From an uncultured Latescibacterota bacterium (GTDB lineage: Bacteria > Latescibacterota > UBA2968): a stretch of 64,000 bases of DNA. Below are positions 44,537 through 53,193 of this stretch, piece by piece. A program made the position numbers and the translations under genes. The stretch covers positions 1,192,394-1,256,393 of the forward strand of contig OY282377.1 of assembly GCA_958295785.1 (NCBI GenBank), read 5' to 3'. A model generated the notes under the pieces. The model did no database searches and was not told the DNA's origin. It saw only the letters and a program-made list of their open reading frames with translations. Each line of letters begins with the position of its first letter. Within the stretch, counting starts at the first letter, position 1.

Positions 44537-45139
44537 TCAGCGCATGCCCATGCCCATCATCGAGCTCGATCCACCGCCAGAACTGCTCGACCCCCTGCCG
44601 CGACCACTGCTGCTTCTGCCCTTCGAACTGCTCGAGCGGGTGTAATAGCGCGCCTTGAGGATTTTGTCGGGCAAGAGGTCCGAGGTGATGTCCCGGCTTT
44701 GGGCGTCGAGTTCCCAGTAATTGTCGATTTTGTATCGCTTGCCGTGTTCGTCCGCGATTTCGAGGGTTGGCGGTTCGTCGCCTTTGAGCGCGTCTCGTCC
44801 GAGAATGCGGAAGGTGTATTCCCCATCGTCGGTATCGACCGTCCACTCGCTGCCCGTGCCTTTGGAGACGACGGAGCGAATCGCACGGATGGTCGGGACA
44901 AAGTAGATGGCTTTGAGTTCGGCTTCGAGCACCTTGCGCGAGGCCGAGTCGAGTTCTTTGGGATTTTCAATGATGCCGATTTCGTGCCCCACTTCATCCA
45001 TCAAGCTGACGAAGTGATCGGGATTGCTTCTTGGAAACGCACGCGCAACGCGATCAACATGCTCTGTCTCGCCGTGGATGAGGGCTTCAATTTTCTTGCC
45101 ATTTTTCTGTAGCGAAACAGCGGTGGGATCGAGGTTCAT
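44537..45139 (-). CDS. DUF1854-family protein with Ser/Gly/Arg-rich tail
   Basis: 200 residues from ATG (45139 on the minus strand), with AAGGAG upstream. The core matches DUF1854: VARAFPRSNPDHFVSLMDEV, GHEIGIIENPKELD, FVPTIRAIRSVVSKG, SEWTVDTDDG and KRYKIDNYWELD followed by SRD. DUF1854 is of unknown function and is often near ABC transporters. The last 30 residues are a Ser/Gly/Arg-rich stretch ending MMGMGMR, which is not part of the family. Confidence 0.8.
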   Translation of the reverse strand: MNLDPTAVSLQKNGKKIEALIHGETEHVDRVARAFPRSNPDHFVSLMDEVGHEIGIIENPKELDSASRKVLEAELKAIYFVPTIRAIRSVVSKGTGSEWTVDTDDGEYTFRILGRDALKGDEPPTLEIADEHGKRYKIDNYWELDAQSRDITSDLLPDKILKARYYTRSSSSKGRSSSGRGRGSSSSGGGSSSMMGMGMR

Positions 45140-45237
45140 GGTTTTCTCCTTGGGGAAGCGGTGGAGCGGCGGGGGTTGATTGCTAAAATACCATCACATT
45201 TCCATTCTGTCAAAAGACAAACGCGGGAGTTGCACCG

Positions 45238-45825
45238 ATGTATGAGACCGTCTTGTTGTTTGGCCCTCCCGGTGCCGGAAAAGGCACATGGGGAAGCGTG
45301 TTAAAACAAATTCCGGATTTGTTTCACTTTTCCAGTGGCGATATGCTCAGGGCGCTGGACCTCAACAGCCAGCCGGGGGAAATGGCGTTGGCGAGCATTC
45401 GCAAAGGCGAATTGGTGCCCGACGAGTTTGTCGTGGGCCTGTGGCGCGAGCACATGCAGCGTCTGGTCGAGTTTGGCACGTTTAAGCCACAGCAACACAC
45501 CTTGGTTTTGGATGGCATCCCGCGCACGCTCGCCCAAGCGCGCATGGCCGATGCGAGTTTGAATGTCAAATTGATCATCTTGTTGGATTGCCCGGATCGG
45601 GAAGTGCTGATCCAGCGGCTTTTCGGGCGCGCGCTCATCGCGTACCGGGTCGATGATGCAAATGAAGAGATCATTCGCAAGCGGTTTGAAGTTTATGACC
45701 GCCAGACGGTCGATGTGCTAAAGCACTACCCCGGTACGATAGTGCAACAGATCGATGTCTCGCAACCATCACCCAAAATTTTGAGGGATATCGGCCAGGC
45801 ACTGGTCGATTTTTTGCATCCATGA
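45238..45825 (+). CDS. Adenylate-kinase-like nucleoside monophosphate kinase
   Basis: 195 residues. The P-loop is LLFGPPGAGKGTWGSVL; the usual Gln after GKGT is Trp. The NMP-binding segment FHFSSGDMLRAL and the LDGIPRTLAQA motif (normally DGFPRT) are present. The LID is short (GRALIAYRVDD) and has no zinc cysteines. The C-terminus (YDRQTVDVLKHYPG) is normal. It may be a second, divergent adenylate kinase or have another nucleotide as substrate. Its stop overlaps the start of the diacylglycerol-kinase-like gene. Confidence 0.85.
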   Translation: MYETVLLFGPPGAGKGTWGSVLKQIPDLFHFSSGDMLRALDLNSQPGEMALASIRKGELVPDEFVVGLWREHMQRLVEFGTFKPQQHTLVLDGIPRTLAQARMADASLNVKLIILLDCPDREVLIQRLFGRALIAYRVDDANEEIIRKRFEVYDRQTVDVLKHYPGTIVQQIDVSQPSPKILRDIGQALVDFLHP

Positions 45826-46763
45826 ACGCGCGATTTTCCCGCGCGCTCTGCATTGTGAATCCGCGGGCAGGCGTGCGCCGCGTGCGCTCGCGCGTGATTG
45901 CCGCGTGCGAAAAAGCCGGGCTGAATTTTGCCATTAAAGACACGCAATACCCGGGGCACGCCACGCAGTTGGCTGCCAGCGCGTCTGAGAATGGCTTTGA
46001 TTTGGTGGTTGCCATTGGCGGCGATGGCACGATCAACGAGGTGGGCCGCGCGTTGGTCGGCACGGAAACGCCCTTGGGCGTGGTGCCCGCCGGGTCGGGC
46101 AATGCGTTTGCACGCGAGTTGAAATTGTCTCGAGATCCGGGCAAGGCGTGCGAGGCGTTTGTTCGCCCACGGTTTCGCAAAATAGACGCGGGGCGCGTGG
46201 GCGATACCCTGTTTTTCGCCACGGCCGGCATTGGCTTGGATGCCGAGGTGGCTCGTCGGTATGCCCATCGCACGGGCCGCCGGGGCTTCTTGCTCTATGT
46301 CCTGCTCACCGCGCGATGTCTGCTCTCATTTCAGCCCGAGAGGTTGCGGTTGAAATTGGATTCTAAACGGGAAATCAAACGCTGTCCCCTGTTCGTCGCC
46401 ATCGCCAATATGTCGCAGTACGGCGGCGGCGCAGTCATCGCTCCCCAAGCCGTGCCGGATGATGGGAAACTCGATGTGTGCGTGTTCACCCATCCGGGCT
46501 GGATTCGCCTGGCGCTGAATACCTATCGGCTTTTTAACAACACGTTTGGCCGCATGCCCGGCGTGGAGATGTTTCGGGCAAAAAAAATTTGTATTGCGCG
46601 TCAAAAATGCGATTGGTTTCAATTCGATGGCGAAGTGGCAAAAGGCCCGAAAGAACTCACATTTGAAATTATGCCCAAGGCACTGACGGTGGTTGTGCCG
46701 GAGACGAGCGGAAGAGGGAGAGCGGCAAAGCAACCACAGATAAACGCAGATGAACGAGGATGA
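45822..46763 (+). CDS. Diacylglycerol/lipid kinase (DgkB/YegS-like)
   Basis: 313 residues from ATG 45822. The start RALCIVNPRAG, the nucleotide-binding VVAIGGDGTINEV, PLGVVPAGSGNAFARE and the ATAGIGLDAEVARR segment are typical of the diacylglycerol kinase catalytic family. It should phosphorylate a membrane lipid such as diacylglycerol. The last residues (AAKQPQINADERG) are encoded by dispersed intergenic-type sequence, so the original C-terminus has probably been replaced or extended. Confidence 0.9.
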   Translation: MNARFSRALCIVNPRAGVRRVRSRVIAACEKAGLNFAIKDTQYPGHATQLAASASENGFDLVVAIGGDGTINEVGRALVGTETPLGVVPAGSGNAFARELKLSRDPGKACEAFVRPRFRKIDAGRVGDTLFFATAGIGLDAEVARRYAHRTGRRGFLLYVLLTARCLLSFQPERLRLKLDSKREIKRCPLFVAIANMSQYGGGAVIAPQAVPDDGKLDVCVFTHPGWIRLALNTYRLFNNTFGRMPGVEMFRAKKICIARQKCDWFQFDGEVAKGPKELTFEIMPKALTVVVPETSGRGRAAKQPQINADERG

Positions 46764-46806
46764 AAGGCAGGTAGGGACAGGCCCCCGTGCCTGTCCGAAG
46801 ACGCGA
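46764..46806 (+). repeat. Dispersed repeat A, diverged forward copy
   Basis: AAAGGCAGGTAGGGACAGGC then CCCCGTGCCTGTCCGAAG. It follows directly on the lipid-kinase stop. Confidence 0.6.
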
Positions 46807-46905
46807 AAAGCAATCAGCCCCTTGCCCATCCGCCCAAAACGATGTATAGGCTCAACGTTCGTTTTGCTAACCGCTGAAAGCTCATATTCACCATGGAGGA
46901 ACACC

Positions 46906-47913
46906 ATGAGTTACCTGACTGCCGAGCAGATTGCACAGTTTGAAGAAGAAGGCTATCTGGTGGTGGAAGGCGTGTTGGACCCGGAAGGCGTGTTGGACCC
47001 GGTGATCGATGAGTACACGGAGGTGCTCGACGCGCTGGTGCGCGATTTGTACGCGCGAGAGGAAATTTCGTCTTTGTTTGAGGACTTGGATTTTGCCGAG
47101 CGATTCATCGCGGTTTGCATTGAGACGGGCGATGTCCACAAACAGTATTTCGATTTTTCGCTGCCGTTCCAAAATGTGCAGGCCGATACGCCGTTCTGGA
47201 CGGGTCAGGCCGTTCTGAATGCGTTCACGGCAGAGCCGTTGCTCGATTGTGTGGAATCGCTCATCGGCGAAGAGATTTACTCGAATCCCGTGCAACATGT
47301 GCGAATCAAACCGCCCGAGCATATCTTGCCCAAGAATCAGTTTGGGAATCCGATTTTGGGCGAGACCATCTGGCACCAGGATCAGGGCGTGGTCGTGCCA
47401 GAAGCAGACGAGACAAAGATGCTGACGGTGTGGTTTGCACTCGAAGATGTGGCTATTGAACAAGGCCCGCTCAAGGTCGTGCCCGGCAGCCACAAACACG
47501 GGCTTTTGACGCACTGCTCGTCGTATTTTGGCAACGGCCCACGAACAGCGGGCGGGCGGCAAATCCCCGAATCCCTGTTTGAAGCGGAACGCATGATACC
47601 GCTGCCGGTCAAACGGGGAGATGTCATTTTTCTGCCCAAGCGCACGGTTCACGGGTCATTGCCCAATGTGAGCGACAAGATTCGCTGGAGTTTTGATCTG
47701 CGCTACAATCCCATTGGTCAGCCGACCGGCCGCGAGGCATTTCCGGGCTTTGTGGCACGCAGTCGGAAATATCCCCAGTGCGAGTTGAGAGATGCAACGG
47801 TGTGGACGCGCATGTGGTTGGACACCCGAGAGGAGATGTCGCTGGTCAATCAAGGTGGGCAGACCGAGGTCGCGTTTGGTCGCTGGCGCGAAGGCCACCC
47901 GGATTGCGCGTAA
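46906..47913 (+). CDS. Phytanoyl-CoA dioxygenase (PhyH)-family protein
   Basis: 335 residues from ATG 46906, with GGAGGA upstream. Iron ligands are HQD in ETIWHQDQGVVVP and the distal His in RTVHGSLPN; the 2-oxoglutarate-binding Arg is probably in IRWSFDLRYNP. These are non-haem iron oxygenases; the substrate is unknown, and many copies occur in Poribacteria- and Latescibacteria-like genomes. A tandem duplication of 15-18 bases near 46968-47001 gives the repeated GVLDPEGVLDP. It is followed by a Gfo/Idh/MocA gene. Confidence 0.9.
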   Translation: MSYLTAEQIAQFEEEGYLVVEGVLDPEGVLDPVIDEYTEVLDALVRDLYAREEISSLFEDLDFAERFIAVCIETGDVHKQYFDFSLPFQNVQADTPFWTGQAVLNAFTAEPLLDCVESLIGEEIYSNPVQHVRIKPPEHILPKNQFGNPILGETIWHQDQGVVVPEADETKMLTVWFALEDVAIEQGPLKVVPGSHKHGLLTHCSSYFGNGPRTAGGRQIPESLFEAERMIPLPVKRGDVIFLPKRTVHGSLPNVSDKIRWSFDLRYNPIGQPTGREAFPGFVARSRKYPQCELRDATVWTRMWLDTREEMSLVNQGGQTEVAFGRWREGHPDCA

Positions 47914-47950
47914 CGAATAGCCGGAGCGGGGTACAACTGAGGAGGAAAAT

Positions 47951-48931
47951 ATGGTCGGTTTTGGCGTTATTGGGCTGGGCATGGGGCGCAACAGAGCGCG
48001 GTTGATCAAAGAGACAGAAGGCGCGGAGTTGAAGGTGGTGTGCGATCTGCACGCCGATTTGGCCGAGGAAGTTGCGCGGGAATTGGAAGCGGATTGCACG
48101 GTGGATATGGCGCAGGTGTTTGCGCGGGACGATGTGGATGTGGTGATGGTGATGACGCCGAGTGGCAAACACGCAGCCGTGGGCATTGAAGCGGCAAAGG
48201 CGGGCAAGCATGTGATTACGACCAAGCCCATGGACGTGAGCACCGAAGCGTGTGATCGGCTGATTGCGGCGTGTGAAGATGCAGGCGTATTGTGCGGCGT
48301 GGATTATCAAAGCCGGTACGTGGATGGCAATGTCAAAGTGGCGACCGCGATTCGGGAAGGTTGGCTGGGGAAGATGATTTTGGGCGAGGTGCGTTTTAAG
48401 TGGTTTCGGTCGGACGATTATTTTACGCACGATGTCGGTTGGCGCGGCACATGGGCGATAGATGGAGGCGGTTCGCTGGCCAATCAGGGCGCGCATCTGC
48501 TCGATGTATTGAGTTGGTTCATGGGCAACCCCGCGTCTGTGTACGGCGAAATTGACATTGTGAACCACGAGATCGAGACCGAAGATATCGGGCTGGCGAT
48601 CCTGAATTTTGAGAGCGGGGCAAAAGGCACGATTTTGGGCACGACGACCTTTCCTCAAAGCGCGTATTTCAGCGCGGAGGTCCACGGGTCAGAAGGCGGC
48701 GTTTTGCTACACGATGTTCTAAATGGCGAGATGACTGTGTACGGCGATGGGCTTCAGGAGAAGCTCGACAGCGTGGAGAATCGCGTTCACAGCATTGTGG
48801 AAGACGTGGTCAATGCCGTGACAAAAGGCACGCCCCTCGCCGTAGATGGACGCGAAGGCCGCCGCACCGTCGCCCTGCTCGAAGCGGTCTATCGATCTGC
48901 GCGAGAAGGCAAGCCATTGAAGTGCAAATGA
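47951..48931 (+). CDS. Gfo/Idh/MocA-family oxidoreductase
   Basis: 326 residues from ATG 47951, with GAGGAGG upstream. The Rossmann part is VGFGVIGLGMGRNRARL, the catalytic-lysine region is GKHVITTKPMDVSTEA (K-P kept), and the C-terminal domain has DVGWRGTWAIDGGGSLANQG with the histidine in AHLLD. It should oxidise a sugar or inositol derivative with NAD(P). It lies between the PhyH gene and an uncharacterised possible toroid protein, suggesting a carbohydrate pathway. Confidence 0.93.
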   Translation: MVGFGVIGLGMGRNRARLIKETEGAELKVVCDLHADLAEEVARELEADCTVDMAQVFARDDVDVVMVMTPSGKHAAVGIEAAKAGKHVITTKPMDVSTEACDRLIAACEDAGVLCGVDYQSRYVDGNVKVATAIREGWLGKMILGEVRFKWFRSDDYFTHDVGWRGTWAIDGGGSLANQGAHLLDVLSWFMGNPASVYGEIDIVNHEIETEDIGLAILNFESGAKGTILGTTTFPQSAYFSAEVHGSEGGVLLHDVLNGEMTVYGDGLQEKLDSVENRVHSIVEDVVNAVTKGTPLAVDGREGRRTVALLEAVYRSAREGKPLKCK

Positions 48932-48990
48932 AAGATGCGAAAATAAAAACGTAGGTGCCCCGTGCCCGCCCGAAAAGGCAAGATACAAGG
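48925..48990 (+). repeat. Dispersed repeat A, forward copy
   Basis: AAATGAAAGATGCGAAAATA then AAAACGTAGGTGCCCCGTGC and CCGCCCGAAAAGGCAAGATA. The gene's stop codon lies in its left arm. Confidence 0.75.
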
Positions 48991-49014
48991 CGGATTACCT
49001 TCCGGATCATTTCC

Positions 49015-50667
49015 ATGCTAAAATACGAATCACTGCTAAAAAAGCTGAACGAACAAACAGAAGCCATTTTGCCCAGTCAGGTGATGGACACGCGCCGGGA
49101 AGATTGCGGCGGGTTTGTCAGCGATGGCGTTGCCGGTCCGTCAAATGTGAGCGCGGTGACGACGCTGGGGTATGCCTATCTTTTGGAGGGCGGGCGATAT
49201 TATCGGAGCGAAGAAATTTTGGCGCGCATTCTCGCGGGCGCGGCTTTTGCCCGAAATTTCCGCCGGGAGAGTGGGTGTTATGACTTGGTGACAACCAATT
49301 TCGATTCGTCGCCAGACACCGGATTTATCGTCAAGGCAATCGCGCCCGTGGTTCGGGCCGCGCGCAAAGCCGAAGATGAGGGCGCGGGGCAGATTGCCGA
49401 CGCGCTCGGCGAGATGATTCAAACGGGCGTTCCGGGTATGATCGCGGGCGGGTTTCACACGCCCAATCACCGGTGGGTGCTGGTCGCCGCGCTTTCGCTC
49501 GCGCTGGAATTATTTCCCGATTTGGATGGGAAGGACGCGATAGAAAGCTATCTCGCCGAAACGATAGATATGAACGCCGATGGCGAATACATCGAGCGCA
49601 GCGCGGGCGCGTATAACGCGATCTGCAATCGCGCGCTGAGGTTGGCCGCTGACGCGCTCGACCAGCCCGAACTGTTAGAACCCGTGCGGAAAAATCTCGA
49701 TCTGTCCTATCACATGTTACACGCAGACGGAACGGTCGTGACGAGTTTTTCGCGCAGGCAAGATTTTGGCACGCGCGTTGTGCTCGTAAATATGGTCGAT
49801 AGCTATTACGACATGGCGCGGCGAGACTGCAATGGATTTTACGCGGCGGTGGCAGATTGGTTGTACGCCATATCCCCGGGCGGGTTGCCGTGGACGCTGG
49901 AGCCGTTTTTGACCCATCCCGAATGGCGCGTGGATGACTTGCAACGCGAGCCTTTGCCCGAGTCCTATGCAAAGGTGTATCCCACGGCGCGCTTGTGGCG
50001 CGTGCGACGCGGAAAAACGAGCGCGACAGCAGGCGCGGGTATCACCTCGCCATTTGGCGTCAAATATGGGAAAGTGGAATTGGCGTCGGTGAATTTGTGC
50101 GCGAGTTATTTTGCCATTGCACAATTTGCCGGCGAGACCTTTGAGGCAACGGATGGCAAAATTGTCATGACGCATGTGAGCCAAAGTTTGGATGGCAGCA
50201 GGCCAGGGTATGATTTGCCCTTGGGCCGTGCGGTTGCGTTTGAGGCATTTTACGAGGTGCGGAAAGAGCGTGCGGTGTACGCTTTGCCACCGCTGGCGAC
50301 CACCATGGAAATTGAGGAGGTGGCAGGTGGGTTTGATCTGCATGTGAAAGTGGCGGGTTACGACCGCGTGCCATTTCAAATTGCGTGCGATTTTGTTCCG
50401 GGTGGGGAACTGGATTTTGACAGCGGAATTGTGCGCGGGCAAGCGGGCGAGGTCGCCTTTCTCAAGTCGGGATACGCGACCTATCACATGGGCAACGATG
50501 CGATTTCCATTGGGCCGGGCGCGTATGCCCACCGCTTTTGGCAGTTGCGAGGCAGCGAGTCTGCGCCCACCGCCTTCCGCGTGTTGATGACGTTTATGAC
50601 GCCTGTGGATCGCGTTCTGAGAATCAGATGCGGAACGTGGTCCACAGCAGAAGATCGAATCGTTTAG
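49015..50667 (+). CDS. Uncharacterised protein, possibly an (alpha/alpha)-toroid carbohydrate-active enzyme
   Basis: 550 residues from ATG 49015; no strong ribosome-binding site. No signal peptide is apparent. The N-terminal half is helical with repeated GG and aromatic motifs (NHRWVLVAALSLALELFPDL, IERSAGAYNAICNRALRLAA), as in alpha/alpha-toroid lyases and hydrolases. The C-terminal half looks like beta-sandwich (GFDLHVKVAGYDRVPFQIA). This layout recalls heparinase II/III-type proteins but I cannot name a family. Its neighbours are sugar-related oxidoreductases. Confidence 0.7.
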   Translation: MLKYESLLKKLNEQTEAILPSQVMDTRREDCGGFVSDGVAGPSNVSAVTTLGYAYLLEGGRYYRSEEILARILAGAAFARNFRRESGCYDLVTTNFDSSPDTGFIVKAIAPVVRAARKAEDEGAGQIADALGEMIQTGVPGMIAGGFHTPNHRWVLVAALSLALELFPDLDGKDAIESYLAETIDMNADGEYIERSAGAYNAICNRALRLAADALDQPELLEPVRKNLDLSYHMLHADGTVVTSFSRRQDFGTRVVLVNMVDSYYDMARRDCNGFYAAVADWLYAISPGGLPWTLEPFLTHPEWRVDDLQREPLPESYAKVYPTARLWRVRRGKTSATAGAGITSPFGVKYGKVELASVNLCASYFAIAQFAGETFEATDGKIVMTHVSQSLDGSRPGYDLPLGRAVAFEAFYEVRKERAVYALPPLATTMEIEEVAGGFDLHVKVAGYDRVPFQIACDFVPGGELDFDSGIVRGQAGEVAFLKSGYATYHMGNDAISIGPGAYAHRFWQLRGSESAPTAFRVLMTFMTPVDRVLRIRCGTWSTAEDRIV

Positions 50668-50754
50668 ACCGCGTATGGACACGGGCGAGATAATGTTTTA
50701 TTTTGTCAGACGATCTCGTACAACCTCAAACCTTCTTAACTTTGGAGATGACCC

Positions 50755-51327
50755 ATGAATGACGGCCCGACCACCCCAGTACGTTCTGCCCCCGAAGAGT
50801 TCCATTGGGGTATTTCCTATTTGCGCGAAGACATCCAAGACCTGCGCGACCAGGTTCGACCGGTGCATCAGCGGATGGACAATCTCAACGAATCGCTGAC
50901 TGATCGTTTCGACGCGCTCAATCAGCGCATCAACAAGTTCAATGAGTCGCTGATCCTCCGTCTTAACGAGACCAATCAGCGCATTGACGAGACCAATCAG
51001 CGCATTGACGAGACCAATCAGCGCATCGACAAGGTCTATGAGTCTTTGCTCCTTCGCATTGACGAGACCAACAAGCGCATTGATGAGACCAATAACCGTA
51101 TGGACAGGCTCAGGGAGTCGCTCAATGCACGCATTGACGAGACCAATAACCGTATGGACAGGCTCAGGGAGTCGCTCAATGCGCGCATGGATGAGACCAA
51201 CAAGCGCATTGATGAGACCAACAAGCGCATTGACGAGGTCAACAAGCGCATGGATAGACACTTTCGTTGGCTCATGGCGACGTTGTTGACCTTGGCCGCT
51301 ATCATCATCGCGGTTATCAAGCTGTGA
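50755..51327 (+). CDS. Heptad-repeat coiled-coil protein with C-terminal membrane anchor
   Basis: 190 residues. Residues about 50-165 are a coiled coil built from near-exact seven-residue repeats of the RIDETNQ/RIDETNK type, with RMDRLRESLNA variants; the DNA shows matching 21-base tandem repeats. A terminal membrane helix (WLMATLLTLAAIIIAVI) ends the protein. The layout is like tail-anchored coiled-coil proteins of unknown function. GGAG precedes the ATG. Repeat number may vary among strains. Confidence 0.75.
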   Translation: MNDGPTTPVRSAPEEFHWGISYLREDIQDLRDQVRPVHQRMDNLNESLTDRFDALNQRINKFNESLILRLNETNQRIDETNQRIDETNQRIDKVYESLLLRIDETNKRIDETNNRMDRLRESLNARIDETNNRMDRLRESLNARMDETNKRIDETNKRIDEVNKRMDRHFRWLMATLLTLAAIIIAVIKL

Positions 51328-51388
51328 AGCCGTGCGACTTACACACTGATCGCTCGTCTATATACTATCAACCACAAGGAGAAAAGCC

Positions 51389-53161
51389 GTGAGCAATCGA
51401 AAAAAAAGTGCAGTCGCGCTCTTGTGCGCGATTTTCGCATGGAGCGTTCCAGCAACCCCTATGGCCGAGGAAACGCTCTTTGTCAATGGCGTCGTCTGGA
51501 CGGGAGATCCGACACAACTCCGAGCCGAAGCGGTACTCGTGCGCGATGGGCGGATTCACTATGTCGGGACGAGTGAGGAAGCCACAAGGCGTGCTGACAA
51601 CAGTGCCCGCACCATGGACCTCAAGGGCAAGATGCTCATCCCCGGCTTTGTGGAAACCCACTCGCATCCCGCGGTGGCCGGCCTGCTCAATTCCAAGTTG
51701 CAGGTCATCGGCACACAGACAGTCGCCGATGTGCAGGCCGCGCTAAAGGCTTATGCAGACGCGCATCCCGACGAGAAGGTTTTGTTTGGATTCGGTTTTC
51801 CGAGTGCCCTCAACACCGCCCTCAACGCCGCCGGCGTGAAAGGCCCCTACCGCGGGGATTTGGACGCCATCGTCTCTGACCGGCCGGTCATGCTCATCGC
51901 GCTTGACGCACACAGCGCTTGGGTGAACAGCAAGGCGTTGGAAGTGGCCGGCATCGCCAAGGACACGCCCGATCCGCTGCCCGGCGTCCATTACTACCAG
52001 CGCGACAAGAACGGCGATCCCACGGGCTGGATGGTGGAAGGCAATGCGTTTTGGCCCTTGGTGCCGCTCTTTGGCATCGGATCGGAGGAAGATTTCCGCG
52101 CCGCCTTTTCCGACATGTTGCCGAACTATTCGGCCATGGGGATCACCACTGTGTTCGACGCGGGCATTCCCGGCGGCGACACCTTGTTGCGAAACGCGCT
52201 CAAAGCTCTCACGCGCATGGAACGCGAGGGGCAACTGTCCGTGCGCTTTCGCGCCAGTTCATATCTCAACGGCCCAACCGAGGAAGGCGCGGACATGGCG
52301 CGGCGCGTTGCCCAAATTCGCCGAGAGTTCGCCTCTGACCTCATCGATCTGCACACGGTGAAAATTCCCAACGACGGCACGATAGAAGGAGAAACCGCCG
52401 CGGTTCTCACGCCTTACGCCGCCGGTGGTAGCGGTGCTGTTCTGCTGTCCGGAGAACCGTTTTTCCAATTTCTCTCCGCGCTGCGAAAAGCCAATTTGGA
52501 CGCGCACATTCACGCCATTGGCGACCGCACGTTGCGCGTGACACTAGACGCGGTGGCCGCGGCCCGCGCTACCGTGCCCGAATCGAACAGCCGCGTCACC
52601 GTTGCCCACGCCATGCTCGCCGCGCCCGAAGATTTGCACCGCCTGAAATCGTTGGATGTCATGATCCAAACCACGCCCCATTGGGCGCACGACCTGAGCG
52701 GAACATTGGCACTCTATTCGCATTTGCTCGATGAACAACGCGGCGCCAATGTCATGCTGTTGAAAGACGTGTGGGATGCGGCGCCGCTCGTTGCCTTCGG
52801 CGCCGATTACCCGGCCACGGGCCTGCCTTTCCCGCAAACATCGCCGCTTTTCGGCATCGAGATCGGGCACACGCGCCTCGCGCCGGGCGCGGCAGAGGGC
52901 ACGCCTTTGCCGCCTGCGGATCAGCGAATGGCACTTGAGGACATGCTTATGGGCTATACGGTCAACGGCGCCCGCCAACTGCGCCTCGAGGAAGAAGTTG
53001 GCGTCATCGCGCCCGGCAAACAGGCCGATCTGGTGGTGATAGAACGCGATCTGTTTCGCGAGCCGCCGCATCGCATCCACGCCATTCAAGTCGATCTGAC
53101 CATGCTGGCGGGGCGCATCGTCTTTACGCGCGATGGGGCCGGGTGGCAGATCGGGGACTGA
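51389..53161 (+). CDS. Exported amidohydrolase (YtcJ-like)
   Basis: 590 residues from GTG 51389, with AAGGAG upstream. A signal peptide spans about residues 1-27. The amidohydrolase barrel has the first metal motif ETHSHP near residue 88, then ALDAHSAWVNSKAL, DAHIHAIGD, VAHAMLA and GADYP. The C-terminal composite domain ends QADLVVIERD. The family hydrolyses amides or related bonds using one or two metals; the substrate is unknown. It should act in the periplasm. Confidence 0.92.
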   Translation: MSNRKKSAVALLCAIFAWSVPATPMAEETLFVNGVVWTGDPTQLRAEAVLVRDGRIHYVGTSEEATRRADNSARTMDLKGKMLIPGFVETHSHPAVAGLLNSKLQVIGTQTVADVQAALKAYADAHPDEKVLFGFGFPSALNTALNAAGVKGPYRGDLDAIVSDRPVMLIALDAHSAWVNSKALEVAGIAKDTPDPLPGVHYYQRDKNGDPTGWMVEGNAFWPLVPLFGIGSEEDFRAAFSDMLPNYSAMGITTVFDAGIPGGDTLLRNALKALTRMEREGQLSVRFRASSYLNGPTEEGADMARRVAQIRREFASDLIDLHTVKIPNDGTIEGETAAVLTPYAAGGSGAVLLSGEPFFQFLSALRKANLDAHIHAIGDRTLRVTLDAVAAARATVPESNSRVTVAHAMLAAPEDLHRLKSLDVMIQTTPHWAHDLSGTLALYSHLLDEQRGANVMLLKDVWDAAPLVAFGADYPATGLPFPQTSPLFGIEIGHTRLAPGAAEGTPLPPADQRMALEDMLMGYTVNGARQLRLEEEVGVIAPGKQADLVVIERDLFREPPHRIHAIQVDLTMLAGRIVFTRDGAGWQIGD

Positions 53162-53193
53162 TAGCTGAAACAAGCAAGACATTGGAGGACGAT

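Noticed and set aside
50900-51250. CRISPR or intergenic satellite
   Set aside because: The 21-base repeats keep one reading frame and encode coiled-coil heptads in a protein with a start, ribosome-binding site and membrane anchor.
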